64,000 nucleotides of DNA from Streptomyces spororaveus (GTDB taxonomy: Bacteria; Actinomycetota; Actinomycetes; Streptomycetales; Streptomycetaceae): NCBI RefSeq assembly GCF_016755875.1, contig NZ_BNED01000005.1, forward strand, positions 7,081,501 to 7,145,500, written 5' to 3'. Position 1 is the stretch's first letter. The number at the start of each line of letters is the position of its first letter. Positions 16,402 to 26,985 of this stretch are shown in pieces. The position numbers were made by a program, and so were the translations under genes. Under the pieces are notes generated by a model. That model did not search any database. It was not told the origin of the DNA and worked only from the letters and a program-made list of their open reading frames with translations.

Positions 16402-16704
16402 GTGCAACTGACACCGCACGAGCAGGAAAGACTGCTCATCCACGTGGCCGCGGACGTGGCCGAGAAGCGACGGGCGCGCGGGGTCCGCCTCAACCATCCG
16501 GAGGCGGTCGCGCTGATCACGTCGCACCTCCTGGAGGGGGCCCGCGACGGCCGGACCGTGGCCGAGCTGATGGCCTCGGGCCGCACCGTCCTGACCCGCG
16601 AGGAGGTCATGGAGGGCATCCCCGAGATGATCCACGACGTCCAGGTCGAAGCGACCTTCCCGGACGGCACCAAGCTCGTCACGGTCCACGACCCGATCGT
16701 CTGA
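16402..16704 (+). CDS. ureA: Urease subunit gamma
   Basis: This is the smallest structural subunit of the nickel enzyme that hydrolyses urea. From the GTG at 16402 it gives the canonical 100 residues starting [15 protein letters not shown], with [11 protein letters not shown] and the closing [12 protein letters not shown] that every UreA has. In-frame starts at 16390 (TTG) and 16393 (GTG) are closer to a GGAAG ribosome site, so a few extra residues are possible. First gene of the operon. Confidence 0.95.
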   Translation: MQLTPHEQERLLIHVAADVAEKRRARGVRLNHPEAVALITSHLLEGARDGRTVAELMASGRTVLTREEVMEGIPEMIHDVQVEATFPDGTKLVTVHDPIV

Positions 16705-16720
16705 AACGGAGTACCCCCGC

Positions 16721-17032
16721 ATGATCCCCGGCGAAATCGCCTTCGGGGACGGCCCGGTACCCCTCAACGAGGGCCGTCCCGTCACCCGTCTCACCGTACT
16801 CAACGCCGCCGACCGGCCGGTCCAGGTCGGCTCCCACTACCACTTCGCCGAGGCCAATCCCGGCCTCGACTTCGACCGCCCCGCCGCCCGCGGGCTGCGT
16901 CTCAACATCGCCGCCGGTACGGCCGTCCGCTTCGAGCCGGGCATCCCGGTCGCGGTGGAACTCGTACCGCTGGGCGGACTGCGTACGGTGCCGGGGCTGC
17001 GCGGCGAGACCGGAGGGCCGCTCGATGGCTGA
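16721..17032 (+). CDS. ureB: Urease subunit beta
   Basis: The 103-aa product starts [20 protein letters not shown] and contains the family core [18 protein letters not shown] and [21 protein letters not shown]. It lies 16 bp after ureA and overlaps ureC by 8 bp. With UreA and UreC it forms the trimeric apo-urease. Confidence 0.96.
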   Translation: MIPGEIAFGDGPVPLNEGRPVTRLTVLNAADRPVQVGSHYHFAEANPGLDFDRPAARGLRLNIAAGTAVRFEPGIPVAVELVPLGGLRTVPGLRGETGGPLDG

Positions 17033-18746
17033 GCTCTCCCGGCAGGTGTACGCCGACCTCTTCGGGCCGACGGCCGGTGACCGGATCCGGCTCGCCGACA
17101 CCGACCTCTTCGTCCGGATCGAGGAGGACCTCAGCGGCGGCCCCGGGCGGGCCGGCGACGAGGCCGTCTTCGGCGGCGGCAAGGTCATCCGCGAATCCAT
17201 GGGACAGGCCCGTACCACCCGGGCCGAGGGCGCCCCCGACACCGTGATCACCGGGGTCGTCGTCCTCGACCACTGGGGCATCGTCAAGGCCGACCTCGGC
17301 ATCCGCGACGGCCGGATCTGCGGCATCGGCAAGGCGGGCAACCCCGACACCATGGACGGGGTCGACCCCGCCCTGGTCATCGGACCCGAGACCGAGATCA
17401 TCGCCGGCAACGGGAAGATCGTCACCGCCGGCGCCATCGACGCCCACGTGCACTTCATCTCCCCGACGATCATCGAGGAGGCGCTCGCCTCGGGGATCAC
17501 CACCCTCGTCGGCGGCGGCACCGGACCGGCCGAAGGGAGCAAGGCCACCACCGTCACCCCCGGGCCCTGGCACCTTGCCCGGATGTTCGCGGCGCTGGAG
17601 GCCTACCCGGTCAACATCGGCCTGCTCGGCAAGGGCAACACCATGTCCCGCGAGGGGATGTACTCCCAACTGCGCGGCGGCGCCCTTGGATTCAAGATCC
17701 ACGAGGACTGGGGGGCCACCCCCGCCGTCATCGACGCCTGCCTCCGGGTGTGCGAGGAGACCGGCGCCCAGGTCGCCATCCACACCGACACCCTCAACGA
17801 GGCCGGCTTCGTCGCCGACACGCTCGCCGCCATCGCCGGGCGGACCATCCACTCCTACCACACCGAGGGCGCGGGCGGCGGGCACGCCCCCGACATCATC
17901 ACCGTGGTCTCCGAGCCCAACATCCTGCCCAGCTCCACGAACCCCACCCGGCCGCACACCGTCAACACCGTCGAGGAACACCTCGACATGCTGATGGTCT
18001 GCCACCACCTCAACCCGGCCGTCCCCGAGGACCTCGCCTTCGCCGAATCGCGGATCCGCCCCTCGACCATCGCCGCCGAGGACATCCTCCACGACCTCGG
18101 GGCCATCTCGATCATCTCCTCCGACTCCCAGGCCATGGGCCGCGTCGGCGAGGTCGTGCTGCGCACCTGGCAGACCGCCCACGTGATGAAGAAGCGCCGC
18201 GGCTTCCTCCCCGGCGACGGCCCCGCCGACAACCACCGGGCCCGACGCTACGTCGCCAAGTACACGATCAACCCCGCCGTGGCCCAGGGGCTCGCCCGCG
18301 AGATCGGCTCGGTCGAGACCGGCAAACTCGCCGACCTCGTGCTGTGGAACCCGGCCTTCTTCGGAGTCAAGCCCGAACTCGTCATCAAGGGCGGCCAGAT
18401 CGCCTACGCGCAGATGGGCGACGCCAACGCCTCCATCCCCACGCCGCAGCCCGTCCTGCCCCGGCCCATGTTCGGCAGCCACGGCCGCGCGCCCGGCCTG
18501 AACTCCCTGAACTTCACCGCGCAGGCCGCCCTCGACGACGGACTGCCCGAACGGCTCGGACTGGGCAAGCAGTTCGTGGCCATCGAGAGCACCCGCGAGC
18601 TGAGCAAGGCCGACATGCGGAACAACGACGCCCTGCCGAGGGTCGAGGTCGACGCCGACACCTTCACCGTCACCATCGACGGGGAGGCCGTGGAACCGGC
18701 GCCCGCGGCGGAACTGCCCATGGCCCAGCGCTATTTCCTGTTCTGA
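17025..18746 (+). CDS. ureC: Urease subunit alpha (catalytic)
   Basis: The 573-aa catalytic subunit carries the nickel ligands: the HVH pair in [12 protein letters not shown] near residue 135, the carbamylated Lys in GFKIHEDWG near 220, His in [10 protein letters not shown] and [12 protein letters not shown] near 250-280, and Asp in [13 protein letters not shown] near 368. The flap contains MVCHHLNP with the catalytic His. All active-site residues are intact. The C-terminus [10 protein letters not shown] is the usual end. Confidence 0.98.
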   Translation: MAELSRQVYADLFGPTAGDRIRLADTDLFVRIEEDLSGGPGRAGDEAVFGGGKVIRESMGQARTTRAEGAPDTVITGVVVLDHWGIVKADLGIRDGRICGIGKAGNPDTMDGVDPALVIGPETEIIAGNGKIVTAGAIDAHVHFISPTIIEEALASGITTLVGGGTGPAEGSKATTVTPGPWHLARMFAALEAYPVNIGLLGKGNTMSREGMYSQLRGGALGFKIHEDWGATPAVIDACLRVCEETGAQVAIHTDTLNEAGFVADTLAAIAGRTIHSYHTEGAGGGHAPDIITVVSEPNILPSSTNPTRPHTVNTVEEHLDMLMVCHHLNPAVPEDLAFAESRIRPSTIAAEDILHDLGAISIISSDSQAMGRVGEVVLRTWQTAHVMKKRRGFLPGDGPADNHRARRYVAKYTINPAVAQGLAREIGSVETGKLADLVLWNPAFFGVKPELVIKGGQIAYAQMGDANASIPTPQPVLPRPMFGSHGRAPGLNSLNFTAQAALDDGLPERLGLGKQFVAIESTRELSKADMRNNDALPRVEVDADTFTVTIDGEAVEPAPAAELPMAQRYFLF

Positions 18747-18762
18747 GAAGAGGTCCCTGCCG

Positions 18763-19437
18763 ATGAGCCGCGCCGCGCTGCTCGTCCTCGCCGACGGCCG
18801 CTTCCCTGCCGGGGGCCACGCCCACTCCGGCGGGGCCGAGGCCGCCTGCAAGGCGGGCCGGATCCATGACGCCGCCACCCTGGAGGACTTCTGCCGGGGC
18901 CGGCTGCACACCGCCGGCCTCACCGCCGCCGCGCTCGCCGCGGCCGCCGCCCTCGGGCTCGACCCGGCCGTGCTCGACGCCGCCGCCGACGCCCGTACCC
19001 CCTCGCCGGCGCTGCGCACCGCGACCCGGCGGCTCGGGCGGCAGCTGATGCGCGCCGCCCGGGCCACCTGGCCCGCCGCCGAACTCGACGCCCTGGCCGC
19101 GGCGTTCCCGCGCGGCGCCCACCAGCCCGTGGTGCTCGGCGTCACCGCCCGGGCGGCCGGGCTCGGGCCCGGGGACGCCGCGCACGTGGCGGCGTACGAG
19201 AGCGTCGGCGGGCCCGCCACCGCGACCGTGCGGCTGCTGGGCCTGGACCCCTTCGAGGCGAGCGGGGTGCTGGCCCGGCTCGCCCCCGAGCTCGACGCCG
19301 TCGCGGCCCGGGCGGAGCGGGCCGCTCTGAGGGCCCGCTCGCAGGGCCCGGACGCGCTGCCCGCGGCCTCCTCCCCGCTGCTGGACATCTCGGCGGAGGT
19401 CCATGCCGACTGGCCGGTCCGCCTCTTCGCTTCCTGA
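18763..19437 (+). CDS. ureF: Urease accessory protein UreF
   Basis: UreF joins UreD and UreG in the complex that activates apo-urease with nickel and CO2. The 224 aa start at the ATG at 18763 (MSRAALLVLADGRFPAGGHAHSGG in part; the FPAGGHAHSGG motif is typical of actinobacterial UreF). The remainder is Ala-rich and helical, as in the family. It lies 16 bp after ureC with AGAAGAGG as ribosome site. Confidence 0.9.
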   Translation: MSRAALLVLADGRFPAGGHAHSGGAEAACKAGRIHDAATLEDFCRGRLHTAGLTAAALAAAAALGLDPAVLDAAADARTPSPALRTATRRLGRQLMRAARATWPAAELDALAAAFPRGAHQPVVLGVTARAAGLGPGDAAHVAAYESVGGPATATVRLLGLDPFEASGVLARLAPELDAVAARAERAALRARSQGPDALPAASSPLLDISAEVHADWPVRLFAS

Positions 19438-19499
19438 CCCCCTGACCTCCCGACGTCCCGACCTCCTGGCCTCCTGGCCTCTTGAAGGAGACACCCCCC

Positions 19500-20191
<692 letters not shown>

Positions 20192-20195
<4 letters not shown>

Positions 20196-21052
20196 GCGGC
20201 ACGACCACCACCGGCACGACCACCAGCACCGGCACGGCGCCGGCGCCCGCGGCGCCCCCGGTGCCACCGCCGCCTCTGACGCCCCCGACGCCCCCTGCGG
20301 GCCTGCGGGCCACCGCCCGCATCCACGCCGTGGCCGACGGGCGGGGCGGCACCGCCCTGCCGCTGCTCGCCGGGGAGGGGCCGCTCGCGCTGCGCCGCAC
20401 CCGCTCGTCGTCGGGGGCGGAGGCCGGGGTCATGCTGGTCGGCGCGATGACCGCCCCCCTCGGCGGCGACCACCTCACCGTCGAGGCCACCGCCGGTCCC
20501 GGGGCCCGCCTCGCCCTCGCCTCGGCGGCGGCCACCCTGGCACTGCCCGGCCGGTCCGGCGAGCCCGCGCGCTACGACGTGCACCTCACCCTGGAGGACG
20601 GTGCGTCGCTGCGGTGGCTGCCCGAGCCGCTGGTCTCGGTGCGCGGCAGCGACCTGAGGGTGCGCACCCGCGTCCGACTCGCCCCCACGGCACGGCTGGT
20701 GCTGCGCGAGGAGCAGGTACTGGGCCGCACCGGGGAGGCCCCGGGCCTGCTGCGCAGCCGCCTCACCGTCGAGAGCGGGGGCCGCCCGCTGCTGGACCAG
20801 GAGCTCGCCTGCGGTCCCGGCGCGCCCGGCGGCTGGGACGGTCCGGCGGGCCTGGCCGGACACCGGGCGCTCGGCCAACTCCTCGTCGTGGACCCGGCCT
20901 TCGCCGCGCAGCCGCCCGCCGCGGCGGTGCTGGGGGAGTTCGCGGCGGTGACACCGCTGGCCGGTCCGGCCGTCCTGGTGACGGCCCTGGCCGCGGACGC
21001 CCTGCGGGTGCGCGAGCTGCTCGACGCGGCCTGCCGTACCTACGGGTGGTGA
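20192..21052 (+). CDS. ureD: Urease accessory protein UreD
   Basis: UreD (UreH) binds apo-urease and forms the nickel tunnel with UreF. The 286-aa product starts at a GTG that overlaps the ureG stop (GTGA, 20192-20195). The first 35 residues are low-complexity Thr then Pro/Ala. The conserved core follows: [47 protein letters not shown] and LRSRLTVE. It closes the operon ureABCFGD. Confidence 0.9.
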
Positions 21053-21234
21053 AAGCGGGACGCATCAGACACCGCTCAGCGGTACACGCCTCGCCGGTTA
21101 TCGGGTTGGCAAAGAAGTCGATCCGACCCTGTCGCCGGGTCCCGCCCAGACGACAGGATCCCCCTGCACGCCGACGACCGAACCCGACCAACCCGGCCGC
21201 CCACGGCGGCACCTGACGCAGGGGGAACAACCAC

Positions 21235-22908
21235 GTGATACGCAACGCGGCGCTGGGGAGCGCCGCCACACTGATCACCGGCACACTCGCGGCGAGCCTG
21301 CTGCTGGCCCCGCCGGCCGCGGCGACCTCCGCCGGCAGTGACGGCAGGCTGCCGGAGGCGCTGGGCGTTCAGATCGCCGCCGCCCGCGCCGCCCGTGCCG
21401 GGATCGACTGGAAGGACTGCCCGGCGGACTGGGGCTTCGAGAAGCCCATCCAGTGCGGCTGGGTGAAGGTTCCGCTCGACTACGCGAAGCCGTACGGCAA
21501 GACCATCGACATCGCCGTCGACCGGATCGGCAGCACGGGGACCAAGGAGGAGCGCCAGGGCGCGCTCGTCTACAACCCCGGCGGCCCCGGTGGTTCCGGC
21601 ATGCGCTTCCCGCGCCGCGTCACCACCAAGAGCCCGCTGTGGGTCAACACCTCCAAGGCCTACGACTTCGTCGGCTTCGACCCGCGCGGCGTCGGCCACT
21701 CGGCGCCGATCTCCTGCATCGACCCGCAGGAGTTCGTCAAGGCCCCGAAGGCCGACCCGGTCCCGGACACCGAGGCCGACAAGCGCGCCCAGCGCAAGCT
21801 CGCCGCCGAGTACGCGGACGGCTGCAAGGAGCGCAGCGGCGAGATGCTGCCGCACATGACCACGCCGAACACCGCGCGCGACCTCGACGTGGTCCGGGCC
21901 GGCCTCGGCGAGAAGAAGCTGAACTACCTCGGCGTGTCCTACGGCACCTACCTGGGCGGGGTCTACGCGACCCTCTTCCCGACCCACGTGCGCCGCATGA
22001 TCGTCGACAGCGTGGTGGACCCGTCGCAGGACAACATCTGGTACGAGGCCAACCTCGGCCAGGACGTCGCCTTCCAGATGCGCTGGAACGACTGGCAGGA
22101 CTGGGTCGCCAAGAACGACGCGGCCTTCCACCTCGGCGACACCCGCGCCAAGGTCGAGGCCCGCTACCAGAAGCTGCGCGCCAAGGCCAAGGCCGCCCCG
22201 CTCGGCGGGGTCGTCGGACCGGCCGAGCTCATCGGCTTCTTCCAGGGCGCCCCGTACTACGACTCCTCCTGGGTGCCCGTCGCCCAGACCTGGGCGGCGT
22301 ACGAGGCCGGTGACGAGCAGGCGCTCGTCGACGCCATCGCCCCGGACATGACGGACGTCAAGGGCAACGCGGCCGCGGAGAACGGCAACGCCGTCTACAC
22401 CGCGGTCGAGTGCGCCGACGCCAAGTGGCCCACCAGCTGGTCCAAGTGGGACCGGGACAACACCAAGCTGCACCAGAAGTACCCGTTCCTGACCTGGTCC
22501 AACGCCTGGATGAACCTGCCCTGCGCCACCTGGAAGGCCAAGCAGAGCACCCCGATCGCCGTCGGCGCCAAGCGCGGGCTGCCGCCCGTACTGATCGTCC
22601 AGTCCGAGCGGGACGCGGCCACGCCGTACAAGGGTGCGGTCGAGCTGCACCGCAGCCTCGCCGGCTCGCGTCTGATCACCGAGAAGGGCGCCGGCTCGCA
22701 CGGTGTCACCAGCCTGGTGAACCCCTGCATCAACACCCGGGTGGACAGCTACCTGCTCACCGGCAAGGTCGACGCCAAGGACGTGACGTGCACCCCGCAC
22801 GCCACCCCCGTGGCACCGGCCCCGGCCGCGGCGAAGTCCCTGTCCTCCGACGCCCCGGCCGAGTCCTCGGTCCTCCCGGCGCCGGAGGAGCTCCCCGCCG
22901 TCCGGTAA
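21235..22908 (+). CDS. Secreted alpha/beta hydrolase, S33 tripeptidyl aminopeptidase family
   Basis: The 557-residue product begins with a signal peptide (GTG at 21235, hydrophobic TLITGTLAASLLLAPP, cleavage near AAATSA). Catalytic residues are visible: oxyanion loop YNPGGPGGSGM near 105, nucleophile Ser in GVSYGTYLGG near 238, Asp in QSERDAATPY near 462, and His in GAGSHGVT near 487. The layout with a C-terminal TAP-like domain matches Streptomyces SlpD/SlpE/Tap proteases that remove N-terminal tripeptides outside the cell. The C-terminal Ala/Pro tail is of unknown use. Confidence 0.9.
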   Translation: MIRNAALGSAATLITGTLAASLLLAPPAAATSAGSDGRLPEALGVQIAAARAARAGIDWKDCPADWGFEKPIQCGWVKVPLDYAKPYGKTIDIAVDRIGSTGTKEERQGALVYNPGGPGGSGMRFPRRVTTKSPLWVNTSKAYDFVGFDPRGVGHSAPISCIDPQEFVKAPKADPVPDTEADKRAQRKLAAEYADGCKERSGEMLPHMTTPNTARDLDVVRAGLGEKKLNYLGVSYGTYLGGVYATLFPTHVRRMIVDSVVDPSQDNIWYEANLGQDVAFQMRWNDWQDWVAKNDAAFHLGDTRAKVEARYQKLRAKAKAAPLGGVVGPAELIGFFQGAPYYDSSWVPVAQTWAAYEAGDEQALVDAIAPDMTDVKGNAAAENGNAVYTAVECADAKWPTSWSKWDRDNTKLHQKYPFLTWSNAWMNLPCATWKAKQSTPIAVGAKRGLPPVLIVQSERDAATPYKGAVELHRSLAGSRLITEKGAGSHGVTSLVNPCINTRVDSYLLTGKVDAKDVTCTPHATPVAPAPAAAKSLSSDAPAESSVLPAPEELPAVR

Positions 22909-22944
22909 GGACCGGCGGGAACGAGCGGACGAGCGGGAGAGGGC

Positions 22945-23655
22945 TCAGCGCGCGGTGCGCCGGGCCTTCTTCCGCTGTTCCTCCTCCTCGGCCTTGACCT
23001 CGGCCGCGTACCGGTCGACGTACTCCTGGCCCGACAGCCCGAGGATCGCGTACATGATCTCGTCGGTGACCGCCCGCAGGACGGCGCGCTCGCCCTCCAT
23101 CCCGGCGTACCGGGAGAACTCCATCGGCTCGCCGAAGCGGATCGTCACCCGGCGGATCTTCGGGATCTTCTTCCCGGGCGGCTGGATCTCGAAGGTGCCG
23201 ACCATCGCGCAGGGGATCACGGGCACCCCGGCGCCGAGGGCCATCGCGGCCACCCCCACCTTGCCCTTGTAGAGCCGCCCGTCGTGCGAGCGCGTCCCCT
23301 CCGGATAGATCCCGAGCAGCTCCTCCTTGGCCAGCACGCCCAGGCCCTCGCGCAGGGCCGCCTGTCCGGCGTTCTTGCCGGAGCGGTCCACGGGGATCTG
23401 CCCGGCGCTGCGGAAGAAGAACGCGGTGAGCCGGCCCTTGACCCCGGGGCCGGTGAAGTACTCCGCCTTCGCGAGGAAGGTGATCCGCCGCTTGAGGATG
23501 GCGGGCATCAGGAAGTGGTCGGAGAAGGACAGGTGGTTGCCCGCGACGATCGCGGCACCCTCGGCCGGGATGTTCTCCAGACCCTCGATCCGCGGTCTGA
23601 ACAGCAGCCGCAGCAGGGGGCCGAGCAACACGTGCTTGAGCAAGTGGTAGAACAC
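22945..23655 (-). CDS. 1-acyl-glycerol-3-phosphate acyltransferase family protein
   Basis: The 236-aa PlsC-type enzyme starts at GTG 23655 and carries motif I NHLSFSDHF (HxxxxD) near 41, motif III YPEGTRSHDG near 117, and VPVIPCAMVGTFE (motif IV region) near 147. It should acylate lysophosphatidate or a related acceptor at the inner membrane. The C-terminus is a charged coil (EVKAEEEEQRKKARR). It is the last gene of a minus-strand set and is convergent with the S33 protease gene with 36 bp between them. Confidence 0.88.
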   Translation of the reverse strand: MFYHLLKHVLLGPLLRLLFRPRIEGLENIPAEGAAIVAGNHLSFSDHFLMPAILKRRITFLAKAEYFTGPGVKGRLTAFFFRSAGQIPVDRSGKNAGQAALREGLGVLAKEELLGIYPEGTRSHDGRLYKGKVGVAAMALGAGVPVIPCAMVGTFEIQPPGKKIPKIRRVTIRFGEPMEFSRYAGMEGERAVLRAVTDEIMYAILGLSGQEYVDRYAAEVKAEEEEQRKKARRTAR

Positions 23656-23739
23656 CAGGCCGCTCCCGTCGATATCCCGTTGTCACGTCCAGTTTACGGA
23701 CGGTGAGCCGTGGGATGCAGGGGGCGGAGGGGACCTTGC

Positions 23740-23898
23740 TCAGACATTGCGCGTGGCGGCCATCCCGGCGGTCAGCAGCCCCAGCACCACCCAGCCGAAC
23801 CACAGCCAGCCGTTGCTGCCGAGGGCCACGGAATACGCGGCGACGGCCACCAGGGCGGCGAAGGTCATGACTGCCATCGCCTTAACGGATCCGGTCAT
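23740..23898 (-). CDS. Small membrane protein, 52 aa
   Basis: A short frame from the ATG at 23898 to TGA at 23742-23740 encodes two hydrophobic helices (MAVMTFAALVAVAAYSVAL and WLWFGWVVLGLLTAGMAA) joined by GSNG, with a short polar end ATRNV. It lies 32 bp downstream of ctaG in the same direction. Composition and position suggest a real gene, possibly a small companion of the CtaG membrane protein. I know of no functional assignment. Confidence 0.65.
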   Translation of the reverse strand: MTGSVKAMAVMTFAALVAVAAYSVALGSNGWLWFGWVVLGLLTAGMAATRNV

Positions 23899-23930
23899 GC
23901 CCCATGGTGGCGCGCGAAGGCGGTGTCGCG

Positions 23931-24893
23931 CTACTGGCCACGCGCTTGGAGCGACGCCAGATACGCGTTGTACGCCTCCAGCTCCTTGTCACCGCTGCGG
24001 TCCTCGGCCCGGTCGGACCGGCGCGCGGCCCGCTGTTCGGAGTGGTACCACTGGTAGACGAGGGCGATCAGGACCAGGACCGAAGGGATCTCGCTGAAGG
24101 CCCAGGCGATGCCGCCGCCCCACTGCTGGTCGAGCAGCGGGTCGATGCCGAGGGACGCCGGCGGGTTCGCGTACGTCTTGATCATCGGCTGGCTCGCCAT
24201 CATCAGGGCGATGCCGAAGAAGGCGTGGAAGGGCATGCCCGCGAACAGCTCCAGCATCCGCATCACGTAGCCCGGCCGGTGCGGGCCCGGGTCGATGCCC
24301 ATGATCGGCCAGAAGAAGATCAGGCCGACGGCGAGGAAGTGCACCATCATCGCGATGTGCCCGGTCCGGCTCTCCATCAGGAAGTCGAAGAGCGGCGTGA
24401 AGTACAGGGCGTAAAGGCTCGCGATGAACATCGGGATCGTGAAGGCCGGGTGCGTGATCACCTTCATGTACCGGCTGTGCAGCAGCATCAGCAGGAGCTC
24501 GCGCGGCCCCTTGTGACCGCGGGCGGCGGGCGGCAGCGCGCGCAGCGCCAGCGTCACCGGTGCGCCCAGCAGCACCAGGATCGGGGTGACCATGCTGATC
24601 ACCATGTGCTGCACCATGTGCACGCTGAACATGACCATGCCGTAGTCGTTCAGCTTGGTGCACATCACGAGGAGCACGGTCAGCACGCCCACGGTGAAGG
24701 CGGTGGTCCGGCCCGGCGGCCACGCGTCCCCGCGCCGGCGCAGCCGCAGCACGCCCCACCCGTACAGGGCGAGCGCGGCCAGCGAGCCGATCAGGAAGAA
24801 GGCGTCGAAGGAGAACTCCAGCCCGCGCCCGAGAGTGAACGGCGGCAGGTCCATGTCCATGTGCATGTCCATGCCGTGCCCGCTGTGATCCAT
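23931..24893 (-). CDS. Cytochrome c oxidase assembly protein, CtaG (caa3-type) family
   Basis: CtaG-type proteins help insert copper into haem-copper oxidases. From the ATG at 24893 (AGGGAG 8 bp upstream) the protein has 320 aa. It opens with a Met/His-rich tail (MDHSGHGMDMHMDMD) suited to copper binding, followed by seven or so hydrophobic segments with HMVQHMVISMVTPILVLLG and FHAFFGIALMMASQPMI, both family hallmarks. A start 33 bp upstream is possible but has no ribosome site. It follows pfkA, separated by a terminator. Confidence 0.9.
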   Translation of the reverse strand: MDHSGHGMDMHMDMDLPPFTLGRGLEFSFDAFFLIGSLAALALYGWGVLRLRRRGDAWPPGRTTAFTVGVLTVLLVMCTKLNDYGMVMFSVHMVQHMVISMVTPILVLLGAPVTLALRALPPAARGHKGPRELLLMLLHSRYMKVITHPAFTIPMFIASLYALYFTPLFDFLMESRTGHIAMMVHFLAVGLIFFWPIMGIDPGPHRPGYVMRMLELFAGMPFHAFFGIALMMASQPMIKTYANPPASLGIDPLLDQQWGGGIAWAFSEIPSVLVLIALVYQWYHSEQRAARRSDRAEDRSGDKELEAYNAYLASLQARGQ

Positions 24894-24932
24894 CTGTTCA
24901 CTCCCTTGACCGTGCTGCCCCACCACACTAGT

Positions 24933-24966
24933 GCCGCCCCCGCACGCTCGTGCGCGCGGGGGCGGC
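24933..24966 (-). terminator. Terminator hairpin after pfkA
   Basis: An 11-bp perfect GC stem (GCCGCCCCCGC with GCGGGGGCGGC) starts 29 bp downstream of the pfkA stop and 39 bp upstream of ctaG. It should separate the two transcripts. Confidence 0.7.
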
Positions 24967-24995
24967 CCAGGGCAAAAGGGACACGCGAAAGGGCG

Positions 24996-26021
24996 TTACA
25001 GAACGGTCTGCGCCTCGTCGTACCGCTCGGCCGGAACCGTCTTGAGGGTCGAGGTCGCCTCGGAGAGCGGCACCATCACGATGTCCGTCCCGCGCAGCGC
25101 GGTCAGCATGCCGAACTCGCCCCGGTGCGCCGCCTCCACCGCGTGCCAGCCGAAGCGGGTGGCGAGGACCCGGTCGTACGCGGTGGGCGTACCGCCGCGC
25201 TGGACGTGGCCCAGGATCACCGGCCGGGCCTCCTTGCCCAGGCGGTTCTCCAGCTCCACGGCGAGCCGGTTGCCGATGCCGGCGAACCGCTCGTGGCCGT
25301 AGATGTCCTTGCCGCGCTCCTCGAAGTCCATCGAGCCGGGCTTGGGCTTGGCGCCCTCGGCGACCACGACGATCGCGAACCTCTTGCCCGCCGAGAAGCG
25401 CTCGCCGACGATCTCCGTCAGCTCGTCGATGTCGAACGGGCGCTCCGGGACGACGATCGCGTGCGCGCCGGCCGCCATACCCGAGTGCAGGGCGATCCAG
25501 CCGGTGTGGCGGCCCATGACCTCCACGACCATCACGCGCTGGTGGGACTCGGCAGTGGTCTTCAGCCGGTCCAGCGCCTCCGTGGCGACCCCGACGGCGG
25601 TGTCGAAGCCGAAGGTGACGTCGGTGGAGGCGATGTCGTTGTCGATGGTCTTCGGGACCCCGACGATCGGCAGACCGGCCTCGGAGAGCAGGTGCGCGGC
25701 CTTCAGGGTGCCCTCGCCGCCGATCGGGATGATCGCGTCGAGGCCGAGGTCCGCGACATGGCCGCGGGCGCGCTCCACACCGTCGCGCAGGTGCGCGGGC
25801 TGGACCCGGGAGGAGCCGAGGATGGTGCCACCGCGGGCGAGGATGCCTCCGACGGCGTCGAGGTCGAGCTTGCGGTAGTCCGCCTCCAGCAGGCCCTTCC
25901 AGCCGTCGAGGAAGCCGATCACCTCGTCGCCGTGGTCGACGACGGCACGGTGCACGACGGAGCGGATGACGGCATTGAGACCGGGGCAGTCGCCACCGGA
26001 AGTGAGCACACCTATGCGCAT
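24996..26021 (-). CDS. pfkA: 6-phosphofructokinase
   Basis: The enzyme phosphorylates fructose 6-phosphate in glycolysis. The 341-aa product has MRIGVLTSGGDCPGLNAVIR at the start (ATP site), PIGGEGTLKAA near 100 where Gly rather than Asp points to ATP instead of pyrophosphate as donor, PKTIDNDIASTD near 122 with the catalytic Asp, and VMGRHTGWIAL near 165. The start at 26021 is preferred to an ATG 21 bp upstream because the glycine-rich strand must begin close to the N-terminus. It is transcribed alone, between two terminators. Confidence 0.95.
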   Translation of the reverse strand: MRIGVLTSGGDCPGLNAVIRSVVHRAVVDHGDEVIGFLDGWKGLLEADYRKLDLDAVGGILARGGTILGSSRVQPAHLRDGVERARGHVADLGLDAIIPIGGEGTLKAAHLLSEAGLPIVGVPKTIDNDIASTDVTFGFDTAVGVATEALDRLKTTAESHQRVMVVEVMGRHTGWIALHSGMAAGAHAIVVPERPFDIDELTEIVGERFSAGKRFAIVVVAEGAKPKPGSMDFEERGKDIYGHERFAGIGNRLAVELENRLGKEARPVILGHVQRGGTPTAYDRVLATRFGWHAVEAAHRGEFGMLTALRGTDIVMVPLSEATSTLKTVPAERYDEAQTVL

Positions 26022-26161
26022 GGCAGGAACGGACCTTTGCAACGTGGGCCGACGACCGGACCACGTCGTCCGGTTGGAACTACGGCCACCCTACAAGCGG
26101 TGGAGAGGTGGACTGAACCATCCTCCACATGCTGGTCGTACTCGTCGTGCGAAACCACGTC

Positions 26162-26191
26162 GGCCCGGTTCCCCCTAGGGAAAACCGGGCC
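26162..26191 (-). terminator. Terminator hairpin after gatD
   Basis: GGCCCGGTT and AACCGGGCC form a perfect 9-bp stem with a 12-base loop that itself contains CCCTAGGG. It lies 46 bp downstream of the gatD stop and about 140 bp upstream of pfkA, and separates these minus-strand genes. Confidence 0.65.
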
Positions 26192-26236
26192 GAACAGATG
26201 ATGGCGGGGCCGCCCCGATGAGCGGTCCGCGGGGCG

Positions 26237-26965
26237 CTACGCGGGCTGCGTCGCGGCGGCGATGCGCTCCGCGCGCAGCGCCTCGTACCACCGGTCGTCT
26301 ATGGCCGGCAGCGCGTTCACGTCGAGGGCCAGCTTCAGCAGCAGGTCCGCGATCTGAGGGTTGCGGGCCATCACGGGACCGTGCATGTACGTGCCGAACA
26401 CCGTGTCGTTGTACGCGCCTTCGGTGCCGTCACCGGTGCCGTTGCCACGGCCCATGGTCACCCGGGCGAACGGCTTGGCCGTCGGGCCGAGGTGGGTCAC
26501 GCCCTGGTGGTTCTCGAAGCCCGTCAGCTGCGGCAGGCCCAGGCGCGGGTCGATGTCCGCGAGGACGTCGCCGACGCACCGCTCGCCCTCGCCGCGCAGG
26601 GTGACGACGTCCAGCAGGCCGAGGCCCTCCTGGCGCTGGCCCTGGTCGTTGACGAACTCCTTGCCGAGGATCTGGTACCCGGCGCAGACGGAGAAGACGA
26701 TCGCCCCGTTCGAGACGGCCCGCTCCAGACCGCCGTCACGCAGCAGACGCTCCGCGGCCAGGCGCTGCGGCCGGTCCTCGCCGCCACCGATCAGGTAGAT
26801 GTCGCCCGAGGTGGGGATCGGCTGGTCGCTGCGCACGTCCACGCGCTGCACGTCCAGGCCGCGCTGGCGGGCCCGGCGCTCCACCACGAGGGCGTTGCCC
26901 TGGTCTCCGTACGTGCTCAGCAGGTCCGGGTAGACCCACACCAGACGCAGGCTGTTGTCGCTCAT
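26237..26965 (-). CDS. gatD: Lipid II isoglutaminyl synthase, glutaminase subunit
   Basis: GatD releases ammonia from glutamine, which MurT uses to amidate the D-Glu of lipid II. The 242-aa CobB/CobQ-type class I amidotransferase has the nucleophile Cys in FSVCAGYQILG near 95, and the catalytic His in GTYMHGPVMARNP near 190. LVWVYPDLLSTYGDQGNALV at the N-terminus and LIGGGEDRPQRL are typical of GatD. The ATG at 26965 is 20 bp after the murT stop, so the pair is an operon. Confidence 0.93.
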   Translation of the reverse strand: MSDNSLRLVWVYPDLLSTYGDQGNALVVERRARQRGLDVQRVDVRSDQPIPTSGDIYLIGGGEDRPQRLAAERLLRDGGLERAVSNGAIVFSVCAGYQILGKEFVNDQGQRQEGLGLLDVVTLRGEGERCVGDVLADIDPRLGLPQLTGFENHQGVTHLGPTAKPFARVTMGRGNGTGDGTEGAYNDTVFGTYMHGPVMARNPQIADLLLKLALDVNALPAIDDRWYEALRAERIAAATQPA

Positions 26966-26985
26966 GCTCTTGTCCTTTATGGGTA

